This document shows positions 1 to 8,600 of a stretch of 10,218 nt of DNA, piece by piece (the stretch's first letter is position 1; every line of letters starts with the position of its first letter). The notes beneath the pieces were generated by a model, which saw only the letters and a list, made by a program, of their open reading frames with translations, was not told the DNA's origin and did not search any database. Source of the DNA: Prevotellaceae bacterium (GTDB lineage Bacteria > Bacteroidota > Bacteroidia > Bacteroidales > UBA932); the NCBI GenBank assembly GCA_031259805.1, contig JAIRKX010000052.1:1-10218 (forward strand), in the 5' to 3' direction. Both the position numbers and the translations under genes were made by a program.

Positions 1-1156
1 CGCCGATGAGCATGACGTCCATCAGGTCGGCATAGCCGTAGTTTTTATAGTCGGCGCTGGCCCATGCGGGATAGGCGGCGGCGGTGTTGTAGGTGGGGCT
101 TGCCCAGTTGACGCCGACGCCGTAGTAGGTGGAGTACCATCCGCCGACGTAGGCGCCGAAGCGGATGTCGGGATTCCGCGCTTTGATGCGTTCACGGGTT
201 TTTTCCATAAAGTCGTGGATGACCTTCGCGCGAAATTCCAGCCACTGCTTGAAATGGGTGGGCAGTGCGGTGGGTAGCGAGCCGGTCGATATGTCGTATC
301 GCATCACGTCGTCGGGGAAGTTCGACACAGCGGAGCCCAAGTGAGTTTCAAATTTCGTACGGGTTTCATTCGAGAAATCGCTGTCCAACTCGTGGAAGCG
401 GGCGCGGTCAAGGATGATGCCGTCCAAATCGGGGTAGGCCGCCAAATCTTCCAGCAGGCCGATAATAAATTCCTGTACCTGATCGTTGGCCGGGTTAAAG
501 AATTTGGCGTCGGTCGTGGCCGGATTATCCATCATGTTTACAATACCCGAAGCGGTGAGCAGCTGGGTAGCCCACGCTTTTTTGGTGGCGTCGCGGTAGA
601 GGAGGCCGTTGCCGCCTAAGGCGTTGTAGTTGCCTCCGACGAAGGTGTTGAATCCGGCATAGACTTTGAGTTTTAATTCATGGCCGATGTCGATGAAGGC
701 TTGGAGGTAGTCCCACGTAGCCGTGCGGGTGATTTTCGTATATGCGCCGCCGACCCACGCGCCGAGCCATTGCACTTGCGCCACCTTGCTTGTCGTAAAC
801 AGGACGTCGCCCGACGGGGGACGCACGTCCACCACCACGTGGGTGAAGCCGGCGTTTTTGGCCAGCGTGAGGTCGCGGCGGATGTTGTCGCGGCTGTCGG
901 CGAAATCGGGGAAGTTGGCCGAGGCGTCGATCCAGATGAAGCGGGGTTTAGTGCCGTCGTCGGTATCCGGGTCGGGTATGTTGGGCTCTTCCCATTCCCA
1001 TTCCGGGGTTGTGCTGTCTTTACTACACGAGCAGACTGCCCCCGCAGCAAGGGCAATCAGCGTGCAGTAGAGGGCTGCGCGGGCAGCGCGGGTGGCGCTG
1101 CCCGTCAGTCCTTTCCATAATAGGCCGATGGCGTCTATAAGACGATTAGTTTTCAT
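1..1156 (-). CDS. GHL10-like putative glycoside hydrolase lipoprotein, N-terminal part (runs off left edge)
   Basis: An open frame starts at ATG 1156-1154 and stays open to the left edge, giving 385 residues of an incomplete protein. It opens with an unusually long N-region of about 28 residues, then a hydrophobic stretch (about 29-41) and a lipobox-like VCSC, with Cys44 the probable lipidated residue. An acidic linker (about 47-66, with WEWEE and DPDTDDG) follows. From about residue 71 it looks like a TIM-barrel family 10 glycosylhydrolase-like (GHL10) protein: PRFIWIDASAN as a first strand, AGFTHVVVDVRP as a second, LKLKVYAGFN as a third, and DGIILDRARF (245-254), the equivalent of the family's DGI-hhD-hRa/y motif. 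ARNPDIRFGAYVGGWYS (about 326-342) would be a later strand. It probably cleaves a glycan at the cell surface; the substrate is unknown. It is the last visible gene and overlaps the DUF6261 gene by 11 nt. Family assignment is from remembered motifs; the reading frame itself is certain. Confidence 0.82.
   Translation of the reverse strand, partial: MKTNRLIDAIGLLWKGLTGSATRAARAALYCTLIALAAGAVCSCSKDSTTPEWEWEEPNIPDPDTDDGTKPRFIWIDASANFPDFADSRDNIRRDLTLAKNAGFTHVVVDVRPPSGDVLFTTSKVAQVQWLGAWVGGAYTKITRTATWDYLQAFIDIGHELKLKVYAGFNTFVGGNYNALGGNGLLYRDATKKAWATQLLTASGIVNMMDNPATTDAKFFNPANDQVQEFIIGLLEDLAAYPDLDGIILDRARFHELDSDFSNETRTKFETHLGSAVSNFPDDVMRYDISTGSLPTALPTHFKQWLEFRAKVIHDFMEKTRERIKARNPDIRFGAYVGGWYSTYYGVGVNWASPTYNTAAAYPAWASADYKNYGYADLMDVMLIG
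1080..1104. repeat. Perfect 10-bp GC hairpin inside the GHL10-like signal-peptide region
   Basis: The arm CGGGCAGCGC (1080-1089) is the exact reverse complement of GCGCTGCCCG (1095-1104), with the 5-nt loop GGGTG on the plus strand. It lies in codons 18-26 of the lipoprotein gene, about 50-75 nt after the start codon, and encodes part of the odd GSATRAARA segment before the hydrophobic core. The composition (GGGC, GCGC, GGGTG) recalls the hairpins of the 42-bp array about 900 bp away. Common origin is inference. Confidence 0.7.
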
Positions 1157-1913
1157 CGGCGTCTTCCGTGTCATTTTCCGCGTTCGGCGGCGGCGGGGGA
1201 ATCCGTTCGGCCAGTTCCTGCGCCAGAATGCGTTTGTAGCGTTCGAGCACGGCGTTGAGGTCGCGGATCAGCGCGTCGGCGACGTGGTTGCCCACCATCT
1301 GTTGGCCTTCGAGCAGCCCGACGATCGAGTGGTAGTACCTGTCGGTGTCCCGCCGGGTGGTAGACATCCGGTAGGGTGTTTGGGCTGCCGTTTCCTGATA
1401 CCGTTCGGTCATCAGGTCGGTAAAGGTGGCATTGGCTTGCGTTAATTTAGTAACCCATGCGCCGACGTTGAGGGTTGTTACGGCTGCGGCGGCGGCAGGG
1501 AATGCCAGTTCGCGCAGCAGGTCGTTGATGGCCGCCGTTTCGTCGTCGAGGGTCTTCCGAGCGATATTTCCGTAGTGTTTGAAAATGTCGCTCAACAATG
1601 TAGCGGCGGTAGCCACCGCCGGGTCGTAATGGTGCGTGGAGCCTTGGATGGTCTCTGCCAGTCCGCGGAACAGGCCGTCGCGCACCCGGTCTTGCACGTT
1701 GATTTGCTCCGTAATTTCGCTCTTACGGATTAAATCCAACGCCAACACCTCATAGCCGTAGGCGGTCTTGTACACTACGAATAGCGGCTCAAAACCCATA
1801 TCGGCCGGGTCGTACCGTTCGAAAATACCAATGATATTCTCGTGGCACTGGACGTGTGTCTCGTTTTTCAAATGAGAAAAATTGAGACGGATGATAATCT
1901 TGTGCATATCCAT
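1146..1913 (-). CDS. DUF6261 family protein, cytoplasmic, function unknown
   Basis: This 255-residue protein has no signal peptide, lipobox or membrane segment, so it is probably cytoplasmic. It resembles the DUF6261 family of Bacteroidota: an N-terminal hIIIRLNFSHLKNETHVQ segment, an EPLFVVYKTAY region, a central helical part (YDPAVATAATLLSDIFKHYGN, about 96-115), then NVGAWVTKLTQANATFTDL (149-167) and a C-terminal helix (about 195-236). The tail is low-complexity: six prolines (239-243 region), then acidic NDTEDADEN. The predicted fold is mostly alpha-helical. The start at 1913 could instead be Met3, six bases in; the family usually begins M-K/H-K-I, so either is possible. Its stop codon lies inside the first codons of the GHL10-like gene, which suggests coupled translation. 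Such a protein is unexpected within a PUL; nothing in it suggests carbohydrate binding. Upstream is the 42-bp repeat array. Family recognition is from remembered sequence pattern. Confidence 0.85.
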   Translation of the reverse strand: MDMHKIIIRLNFSHLKNETHVQCHENIIGIFERYDPADMGFEPLFVVYKTAYGYEVLALDLIRKSEITEQINVQDRVRDGLFRGLAETIQGSTHHYDPAVATAATLLSDIFKHYGNIARKTLDDETAAINDLLRELAFPAAAAAVTTLNVGAWVTKLTQANATFTDLMTERYQETAAQTPYRMSTTRRDTDRYYHSIVGLLEGQQMVGNHVADALIRDLNAVLERYKRILAQELAERIPPPPPNAENDTEDADEN

Positions 1914-1931
1914 TTTATTTTAAATTTATAT

Positions 1932-2225
1932 TATGAACAGAATGAGGAAAAAGGGACTGCGCGACAGGCCCGAAAGTTTCCGTTCGGGCCGCGCAGGGGT
2001 GCGGGGCCCGTCCGGAAGTTTCTGTTCGGGCCGCGCAGGGGTGCGGGGCCCGTCCGGAAGTTTCTGTTTGGGCCGCGCAGGGGTGCGGGGCCTGTCCGGA
2101 AGTTTCCGTTCGGGCAAAACAGGGCTGCATGCTCCCTCCGTCGATTTTCGCGCAAGCAGGACAGCGCTGCGTGGGCTCGCGCCATTTTCTACGGTCGGGA
2201 GACAGGGTCGGGCAGTCGTCTTTTT
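1932..2225. repeat. 42-bp tandem repeat array with alternating hairpin arms
   Basis: Three near-identical 42-bp units occupy 1974-2015, 2016-2057 and 2058-2099. The first two differ at one base and the second and third at two. The next unit (2100-2141) keeps its first 16 bases and differs from the first at about 11 of 42. Weaker copies can be followed outward to both sides: about 1932-1973, 2142-2183 and perhaps 2184-2225. Identity is highest in the centre and decays outward. Each core unit holds the inverted arms CGGGCC and GGCCCG around an inner CGCA/TGCG pair with a GGGG tetraloop and one G-G mismatch (first unit 1985-2010). Since 42 is a multiple of three and the unit lacks stop codons in most frames, several long frames appear by chance with 14-residue periodicity. 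It fills the interval between the DUF5018-like and DUF6261 genes. Confidence 0.93.
1967..1990. promoter_or_regulatory. Alternative hairpin at the DUF6261-proximal end of the repeat array
   Basis: GGCCCGAA (1967-1974) pairs exactly with TTCGGGCC (1983-1990) around an 8-nt loop. It uses the same CGGGCC arm (1985-1990) that also pairs with GGCCCG at 2005-2010, so the two hairpins exclude each other. In the minus-strand transcript the stem is followed about 14 nt later by a run of five U, then an AU-rich leader into the DUF6261 start. A role as attenuator, processing site or mRNA stabiliser is inference. The U-run is too far from the stem for a standard intrinsic terminator. Confidence 0.4.
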
Positions 2226-2243
2226 TCATCCTCTGTTTGGGGT

Positions 2244-3911
2244 CTAAATATCGTACGTATCGAATTGATAACATACAATGGCGCCGTTGGTAAAATAGTA
2301 ATACAGGTAGAGGTAGTCGCCGTCGGCAGAGGCTTTGAGCACAATGTCGCTGGTCGAGTTCCCATTGCCGCTTCCCGCACCATAGGTGTTTGTTATCTCC
2401 CATATAGCCGCTTCGCCGGGCGTTCCGGAGAGCGGTTCTTCCACATCGACCAGATAGACCTTTTCATTGCCCGTTGTATTGCGGGCATAAGTAAAGGCGA
2501 CATATTTGGCATTATTAAATTCTATATAATCCAATGCCGCCACAACGGTATTATCGGTTACGGGGTCGAGCGCCGCCGCGACGGTATTGGTCGTTCCGTC
2601 TATACGGACTAATTTATTACTGCTCGTAGAGGCGCTGCCTTTGTATCCTACGGCGAAATAGTCGCTTTGGGGATCGGCAGAGGAATAAATGATGTCGCTT
2701 CCGTTGTTAGCCCACAGGAAATCGCCGGAGATGGTTACAATATCCGGGGTCTGGGAGACCAGCGCGCCATTGATTACCCGCCAGCGGGCAAATGAGTGGT
2801 CGTCGGTTCCGTGAAGGGGTGCGGTGATGATGGCGTTGCCGTCGATGCTTCCGGCGATGGAGATTTTGCGTCCTATCTGGCGGGGTGCGGCCGTCCATGT
2901 AATATAGTTATTAATGGTGCCTGCTACAGGGTCGATGCGCCACATGGCAAAGGTGCCCACGCTGCCGGTGTTATACAGGTCGCTCATCAGGACGTTGCCT
3001 GCGGCGTCGGCGGTGTTGTAGAAATTAGGCAGGCCGGCGGCGGTATGAGTTACGTCCAAGTCGGGTAGCTGCGCGCCCGTGAAGGCGTCAATCACTTTGC
3101 TGGCGGCTGCGCGGGAGGAGATCACAATCCGGTCGCCGGTTACGGCGATACCGTTATAGTTTGCGCTGTTCGCGCCTATTTCGGCAGCGGTTTTCACGAA
3201 TATCAATTTGGCGCTCTCCGGCCGGATTCCTTTTGCGCGTTTGGCGGGCAATTCTTTTTTCACCGTGTAGGTGGCCGTCGTGCCGTCGTGTGCGGTAACC
3301 GTAAAGGTTTGGTTGGTGTTGTAGTCAATCAGCGTTGTACGCGGGTCGGGGCTGATGGTCGCATGGGGCGACAGCCTGACGGTAGCCGTACAGGGCGCCA
3401 GTACATCGGGCGTAAGCAGCGAAATGGTTTTCGTGCTTTCGGTAATGATGCCGGTCATGGTTGCGTCGCCCAAGAGGGGAATCACAAATTCCTCAATGGC
3501 GCAGGCCGCGCTTTTGCGGATTTCGCTGCGGATGGTATATTGCTTTTGCCCCTTCCGCTGGTCGGTTACGGTAATAGTGTGTACCTTTCCGGGCGTCAAG
3601 TCGAGGAACAGCAGCGGGGGGTCTATATACACGTTATCGTCCACGTCGGCTCTCATCTTCATTCTCGACAGCATGGCGTTCGTTACCTGATTGTCGCTTG
3701 TTTCGGGAAAATAGTAAGGAATCGGGATCACGATGTCGTAAACGCCTTCGGTAACGAGTGCGGTAAATTCGGCTGACTTGTCCTCAAAGGCAGCCGTAAC
3801 GCTGTTGATTCCTGCACGCGCTACGGGCGGCAGCAGTTCGTCGGGCGTCTGGCAGCCGTTTACGGCAAAGAGGGCGCCCATCAATATCAGTAAGTATATT
3901 TTACTTTTCAT
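2244..3911 (-). CDS. DUF5018-like surface lipoprotein, probable glycan-binding protein of the PUL
   Basis: A 555-residue predicted lipoprotein: signal peptide 1-19 and lipobox VNGC with Cys20, then a short PDELLPP linker. Residues about 33-132 and 135-219 look like two beta-sandwich (Ig/cadherin-like) modules; each ends in a strand pair of the type HTITVTD...KQYTIR or QTFTVTAHDGTTATYTVKK. Residues about 230-555 are beta-rich with repeated short strands (GIAVTGDRIVISSR, NTADAAGNVLMSDLYN, DYLYLYYYFTNGAIVCYQF), consistent with a propeller-like domain seen in DUF5018/DUF4623-type Bacteroides proteins. No catalytic motif is evident. It starts 24 bp after the SusD stop, the usual place of a surface glycan-binding protein (SusE/F-like role), so it probably holds the glycan at the outer membrane for the SusC/D pair. 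The exact DUF name is moderately sure; the binding role is inferred from position and architecture. Confidence 0.85.
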   Translation of the reverse strand: MKSKIYLLILMGALFAVNGCQTPDELLPPVARAGINSVTAAFEDKSAEFTALVTEGVYDIVIPIPYYFPETSDNQVTNAMLSRMKMRADVDDNVYIDPPLLFLDLTPGKVHTITVTDQRKGQKQYTIRSEIRKSAACAIEEFVIPLLGDATMTGIITESTKTISLLTPDVLAPCTATVRLSPHATISPDPRTTLIDYNTNQTFTVTAHDGTTATYTVKKELPAKRAKGIRPESAKLIFVKTAAEIGANSANYNGIAVTGDRIVISSRAAASKVIDAFTGAQLPDLDVTHTAAGLPNFYNTADAAGNVLMSDLYNTGSVGTFAMWRIDPVAGTINNYITWTAAPRQIGRKISIAGSIDGNAIITAPLHGTDDHSFARWRVINGALVSQTPDIVTISGDFLWANNGSDIIYSSADPQSDYFAVGYKGSASTSSNKLVRIDGTTNTVAAALDPVTDNTVVAALDYIEFNNAKYVAFTYARNTTGNEKVYLVDVEEPLSGTPGEAAIWEITNTYGAGSGNGNSTSDIVLKASADGDYLYLYYYFTNGAIVCYQFDTYDI

Positions 3912-3935
3912 AGCTGTATAATTTTAGAAGTTGAA

Positions 3936-5597
3936 TTATTTCCATTCGTCGTATTGCTCGACGGCGTTGTTGTTTTGCAATTCGCTGTACGGAATGGGGA
4001 GTACGTAGGTTTTAGCAAGGAACTTGCGGTCTTCCTTGTCGCAGTCCACATATTCATACGTGTAATTTGGCGCCATGCCGGTAATTTTCAACCCGTGTAC
4101 GCGGTAGTTGTTATACCCTGCCGGATAATTCTCGTGCGCCAATCGCCAGCGGCGCATGTCCCAATAGAGATGTCCTTCGTAGGCAAGTTCGATTTTCCGT
4201 TCCTGCCGGATGGCGTTGAAGAGGGCGTCGCCCGTAAGTCCCGTTTTCAGGGGCAGGTTTACTCCCGGCCGGGTACGTATGGCGTTGAGGTCGGCCAGCG
4301 CGCCCGACGGGCTATTCAGCCGGTAGTTGGCTTCGGCGCGGTTGAGGTAGACTTCGGCCAACCGGATTTCGACCATCGTTTGGGTACTGGCGTCGCTTGT
4401 CAAATTGATATGGGCTTCGTTCATTAGTTTCCGCAGATAGTAGCCGGTAACCGTCCTGCCTTGCGGATAGGATTCCGATTTGTATTCCATATAGCGCCCG
4501 TTGGTTCCGTTGACGGAATTTTCCATGGTTTTTCCTTTCCATGTGCAGCCGTTATAAATGACGGTGGCGTGGAAGCGCGGTTCCAACTGGTCGTAGGGCG
4601 GCGGGGTGGTGGTGGTGCCGTGCCATGGCGACCAGTCCACTGTCGTGCCGTCGGCTTTTTCGTAGGCTTCGACCATTTCCTGCGTAGGCCCGCCTTTCCC
4701 GCCTTCATTGACAATATCGCCAAAGGGCGCATAGTCTCTGTCGAAACGGTGGCTGGGGCCGGTAAGCAGGTATTTGTATTCCAGAATGGATTCGGAATTA
4801 CTGCCTTTCCATGCGTCGGCGTAATTGGGCGTCAACGCATATTTATTTAAGGCGAATACCGAATCGGCGGCGTTTTTGGCCGACTGCCAGCGTCCGGCAT
4901 ACAGCATCGCCCGCGATTTAAAGGCAAACACGGCGCCTTTGGTAATCCGTCCTTCATTGGCGGCGTCCCATTCGCGCGGCAATGCCGAAGCGGCAAAATC
5001 CAGATCCGATTCAATCAAATTCCATGTGTCTTCTGCCGACGAGCGGTTTTTGTCTTTCGCCAAATTCATGTCGGTATAGAGGATTACGCCGCCATGCCGC
5101 CGCGCCAGTTGGAAGTAAAGATAGGCGCGGAAGAAACGCACCTGTCCTTCAAATAGCCGGTTGGTTCGTTCGTCGAAGGTCGAGAACTCATACATCCCCA
5201 CCAGAAACTCGTTGACGCGCCGTATGCGTGTATAGGTGGGTCCCCAGATGGCCAGCCGGCAATCCGACGAAGGGTTGATCTCTTCGGGAATGGTGGCAAT
5301 CCAGTTGGCGTCGCCGTTGCGGCTGCCGAGTTCCCGGGAGCCGTATTTGAATATGTCGGTCAATCCTTCGGTCAGGTTGCCGTTGAACTGCGAATTTCCG
5401 TCTTCCTGCGTCGAAAACAACCCGTACCGGTCAAGGTAAGCGTAAAAGAGGTCGTTGTACATGGTGACCACTTTAATATCGCTCCATACTATTTTATCCG
5501 ATATTCTGTCGGACGGCGTTGTGTCAAGAAATTCGTCGCACCCGCTCCATATCAAAGATAGAGCCAATGCAGTAAAAAACAAGATACTTTTTTTCAT
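3936..5597 (-). CDS. SusD/RagB family outer-membrane glycan-binding lipoprotein
   Basis: This 553-residue protein is the lid and substrate-binding partner of the SusC transporter. The signal peptide ends in lipobox WSGC with Cys20, followed by the acidic DEFLD typical of surface-exposed Bacteroidota lipoproteins. The N-terminal SusD-like region runs to about residue 210 and includes RLAIWGPTYTRIRRVNEFL and a TPR-like GQVRFFRAYLYFQLARRHGGV. The next helical repeat is TKGAVFAFKSRAMLYAGRW (219-237). The conserved PTQEMVEAYEKADG lies at 304-317. The C-terminal RagB/SusD part has RLAEVYLNRAEANYRL (412-427), LADLNAIRTRPGV and the hallmark IRQERKIELAYEGHLYWDMRRW (463-484). The length is normal for the family. 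It starts 12 bp after the SusC stop, with an A-rich leader instead of a Shine-Dalgarno. Which glycan it binds cannot be read from the sequence. Confidence 0.97.
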   Translation of the reverse strand: MKKSILFFTALALSLIWSGCDEFLDTTPSDRISDKIVWSDIKVVTMYNDLFYAYLDRYGLFSTQEDGNSQFNGNLTEGLTDIFKYGSRELGSRNGDANWIATIPEEINPSSDCRLAIWGPTYTRIRRVNEFLVGMYEFSTFDERTNRLFEGQVRFFRAYLYFQLARRHGGVILYTDMNLAKDKNRSSAEDTWNLIESDLDFAASALPREWDAANEGRITKGAVFAFKSRAMLYAGRWQSAKNAADSVFALNKYALTPNYADAWKGSNSESILEYKYLLTGPSHRFDRDYAPFGDIVNEGGKGGPTQEMVEAYEKADGTTVDWSPWHGTTTTPPPYDQLEPRFHATVIYNGCTWKGKTMENSVNGTNGRYMEYKSESYPQGRTVTGYYLRKLMNEAHINLTSDASTQTMVEIRLAEVYLNRAEANYRLNSPSGALADLNAIRTRPGVNLPLKTGLTGDALFNAIRQERKIELAYEGHLYWDMRRWRLAHENYPAGYNNYRVHGLKITGMAPNYTYEYVDCDKEDRKFLAKTYVLPIPYSELQNNNAVEQYDEWK

Positions 5598-5609
5598 ACT
5601 ATTATTTCT

Positions 5610-8600
5610 TTAAAAGGTTAATTTAATACCGGCCGCCATCACCCTTTGTTGGGGATAGTAGCCGTTGTTTACGTTTGGCTGTTCGGGGTCAATGCCGTAT
5701 TTGTTCAGTTCGCTAAACGTTAAAAGATTTTGGCCTTCCACATACACCCGCAGCGCACCGATACCGACGTAATCGAGGAGCTTCTTCGGGAAATTGTAGC
5801 CTACTTGCAGGCTTTTTAAACGAAGGTAGTCCCCGTTACGATACCAGAAAGTGGAAGCCCACGCGCTTTGATTGGAACCGCCGGTGATGCTTAAGCGTGC
5901 AAATTCCGCATTCGGATTGTCGGGCGTCCATGAATTTTCCACTAAGTACAGGGGCGTATTCCCGTCATGGTAAAAAGCCTTTGTCAGGAATGTATTGTCA
6001 TTAACCGGCATGACAGCGCCGGGCGTAGCTTCAAGCGGATAGACTCCGGTGAGCGCCACCGTCCGTCCCAGCGAGCCCTGCCAGAGGAACGCAATGTCGA
6101 TGCCTTTCCATTCGGCGTAGAACGACAGCCCGCCGGTGAAATCGGGATAGGCCGATTTGCCGACATAGCCCCAGTCCTGCTTACCGCTTTCATAATGGCT
6201 GATAATACCGTCGCCGTTGCGGTCGAGGTATTTCACATCGCCCACGCGCACGGCCTTGCCCGGAATGGTGGCGGAGTTGGCAATTTCTTCTTCGCTTTGG
6301 AAAAGTCCCACCGCAATGAGCCCCTCTAATGACCCTACTTCCTTGCCGGTTAATTTCCCGTAGTCGGGCAGGTTGGGCGATTCCTCAAAGTGCAGCCAGC
6401 GGCGATAGGCATAGGTGCCGTTGACGGTAAGCCTGTAAAAGAACTCGCCGATGCGGTTTTCGTGCGACAGTTGTACTTCAAAACCTTTATGGTCTTGTTT
6501 GTTTACATTTTCGTATCCCGGCACGTATCCGCCGAACGAATCGGGGTACGACCCCGCTACGGCAGCCGGCATATCATAAATATATTTGTAGAATACGTCA
6601 AATTCAATACCCAGTAAACCTTTCCACAGGACGGCATCGAAGCCGGCATTGTATTGCAGCGATTTTGCCCATGTCAGGACGACGTTGGCCGGTACAGAGG
6701 TGTTCAGCCCCGGCACTCCGACGCCGCCAATCACCACAGCCGGCGTACTCAGAATGCTAAGCGTATTCAGGTAAAAATACGGCTTCACACCGTCGGTCAA
6801 TCCGGTAAGCCCTATGCCCCCGCGCAGTTTGAAATGATCTACAAACGGCAACGCGTTTTTAAACCATTCTTCTTCCGACATGCGCCAGCCCAACGAAGCG
6901 GCAGGGGTCGTTACCCAGCGGGAGCCGCTGATATTTTTACCGGCAAACAGGTACGAGCCGTCATACCGCACGGTTACTTCGGCTAAGTATTTATCGGCAT
7001 AGCTGTAATTGATGCGTCCCAGAAAGCCTGCCCATCGCGCTTGACTGCTGTTTCCGCCGGCGGTATATTTACTTTTATCCGAAGCCAGACCTAATTCGTC
7101 CAAGGCATAAATGTCATACCCCAAACCGTATCCGGTAAGAGAATTTGCATCGTTTTGCCGGGTTTCCATCAATGCCAGAGCGGTGATGCTATGCAGGCCG
7201 AATTTGTTTTCATACCTCAGGCTGGTGTTGGTCGTTAGTGTGTTGTTGTACGTAGCGCCTTCCGATAAGGTAGCGTTGCCTCCTCTGGGGTCAACCGATT
7301 TTACATACGTTATAGACTCCGACGGGGAGGATGGCCGGGTGGCTACCATCGTTTCATAGGGGGTCGAAAATTGCTTGGAATTTCCGTCCGAGTAATCATA
7401 CGATACGGCAAACTTTGCACTCAGTCCTTTTACCCACGGCAAGTCGTAATTTAAGGCAATGGTCGTTTGCAGAATATTTGTTTTTTCCGTCCGGTATCCT
7501 CCAAGTTCGGCAGAAGCCATGGGACTTACAAACGAACTCGACGTCCGGGTAGAAACCGGCAGGCCGTCCCATTCCGTCGGCGCAAAGGGCAATGCACGCA
7601 CAGCCTGTTGCGGGATATTACTCCAATCGTTGGCTCCAACGCCGAAGTATGTCCGCGCGCGTTTTTCAATCCGCCCGCTGACGTCAAAAGTCAGGGTTAA
7701 ATGTTTGGCAATTTTGGCGTCGATATTGGAACGCAAACTAAACCGGTCGAAGTTGCAGTTTACTACATTCCCCGTCTGGTTGAAATAGCCCAGCGAGGCA
7801 AAGTACTTAATGTTCTCCGTACCGCCGGACGCGTTCACATTGTATTGCCCGTTTGTACCGATGCCAAAGGTTTTCTCGTACCAGTTGGTATTACCCCAGC
7901 CATCTTCGCCGGCCAGCATTTTACGCACATGTTCCTGTGAAAATACCGGCTCATTGCCGTCCAGTATCCGCGCCTTATTATACCAATAGGCATACTGCGG
8001 GGCATCGAGCAGTTGCAGCATTTCGGTGTTCGTACTCACTCCATAGGAGGCGGTAAAATTGATTTTCGACGGCGTTACCTGCCCGCGTTTGGTGGTTACA
8101 ATAATTACTGCGCTGGCGTCCATTCCGTACACCGCCGCCGAAGACGCATCTTTCAACACCGATATTGTCGCAATATCATTCGGGTCGATTTGCGAAAAAT
8201 CACGACTAACACCGTCCACTACATATTTAGCCCCGCTCCCGCGCACCAACAAACTCGCCCCGTCGGAGCCCGGTTGCCCCGACTCTTGTAAGCTAATCAC
8301 GCCGGCAATTCGACCCGCCAAAAGGTTGGTTACATTTGACGCGGGCGCTTTCAGCAGTTCCTCTCCCTGTATCTGGGAAACCGCGCCGGTGATACTGACT
8401 TTTTTCTGCGTACCGTATCCGACCACTATCACCTCTTCGAGGCGCCTTACGTCTTCCTCCAGCACAACGTTCAATTCCGTGCGGTTCTGTACAGGGACTT
8501 CCTGCGTAACATAGCCGAGCAGGGAAATGACAATCGTGGCATCCGCCGGGCCTTGAATGGCGAAGCGTCCGTCCGCGTCCGTCAGGGTGGTAACAATAGT

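Noticed and set aside
673..1120. Open frames on both strands over 673-1120 (127, 146 and 115 codons)
   Set aside because: They lie inside the GHL10-like coding frame, which runs unbroken to the left edge and has clear protein-family motifs. These are shadows in other frames.
1921..1928. Possible Bacteroides-type -7 box (TAAATTTA on the minus strand) before the DUF6261 gene
   Set aside because: It matches TAnnTTTG only partly, has no convincing TTTG -33 element at the proper spacing and would leave almost no leader. The region is simply AT-rich.
1951..1990. Intrinsic terminator for the SusC/D transcript at the end of the repeat array
   Set aside because: The 8-bp stem at 1967-1990 is followed by its U-run only after about 14 nt and without a tight stem-to-U junction, so I list it as a possible regulatory hairpin only.
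1932..2225. CRISPR array
   Set aside because: The 42-bp units are directly contiguous with no unique spacers, and no cas gene is present.
1933..2247. Plus-strand frame of 104 codons with a 14-residue repeat (SGSF-SGRAGVRGP type), and the overlapping minus-strand frames at 1915-2403, 1926-2117 and 1931-2185
   Set aside because: They are by-products of the 42-bp tandem repeat, which is a multiple of three and lacks stops in most frames. Differences between core copies change the amino acid in the frames I checked, so no frame shows protein-level constraint. The plus-strand ATG follows an AT-rich stretch that belongs to the DUF6261 leader. The 14-residue pattern is still traceable in the decayed copies, so a small repeat protein is not fully excluded.
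8059..8514. Plus-strand frame of 151 codons and minus-strand frame 8293-8748 within the SusC gene
   Set aside because: They overlap the signal peptide, regulatory domain and plug of the SusC-like protein, whose frame is certain. No recognisable protein content.
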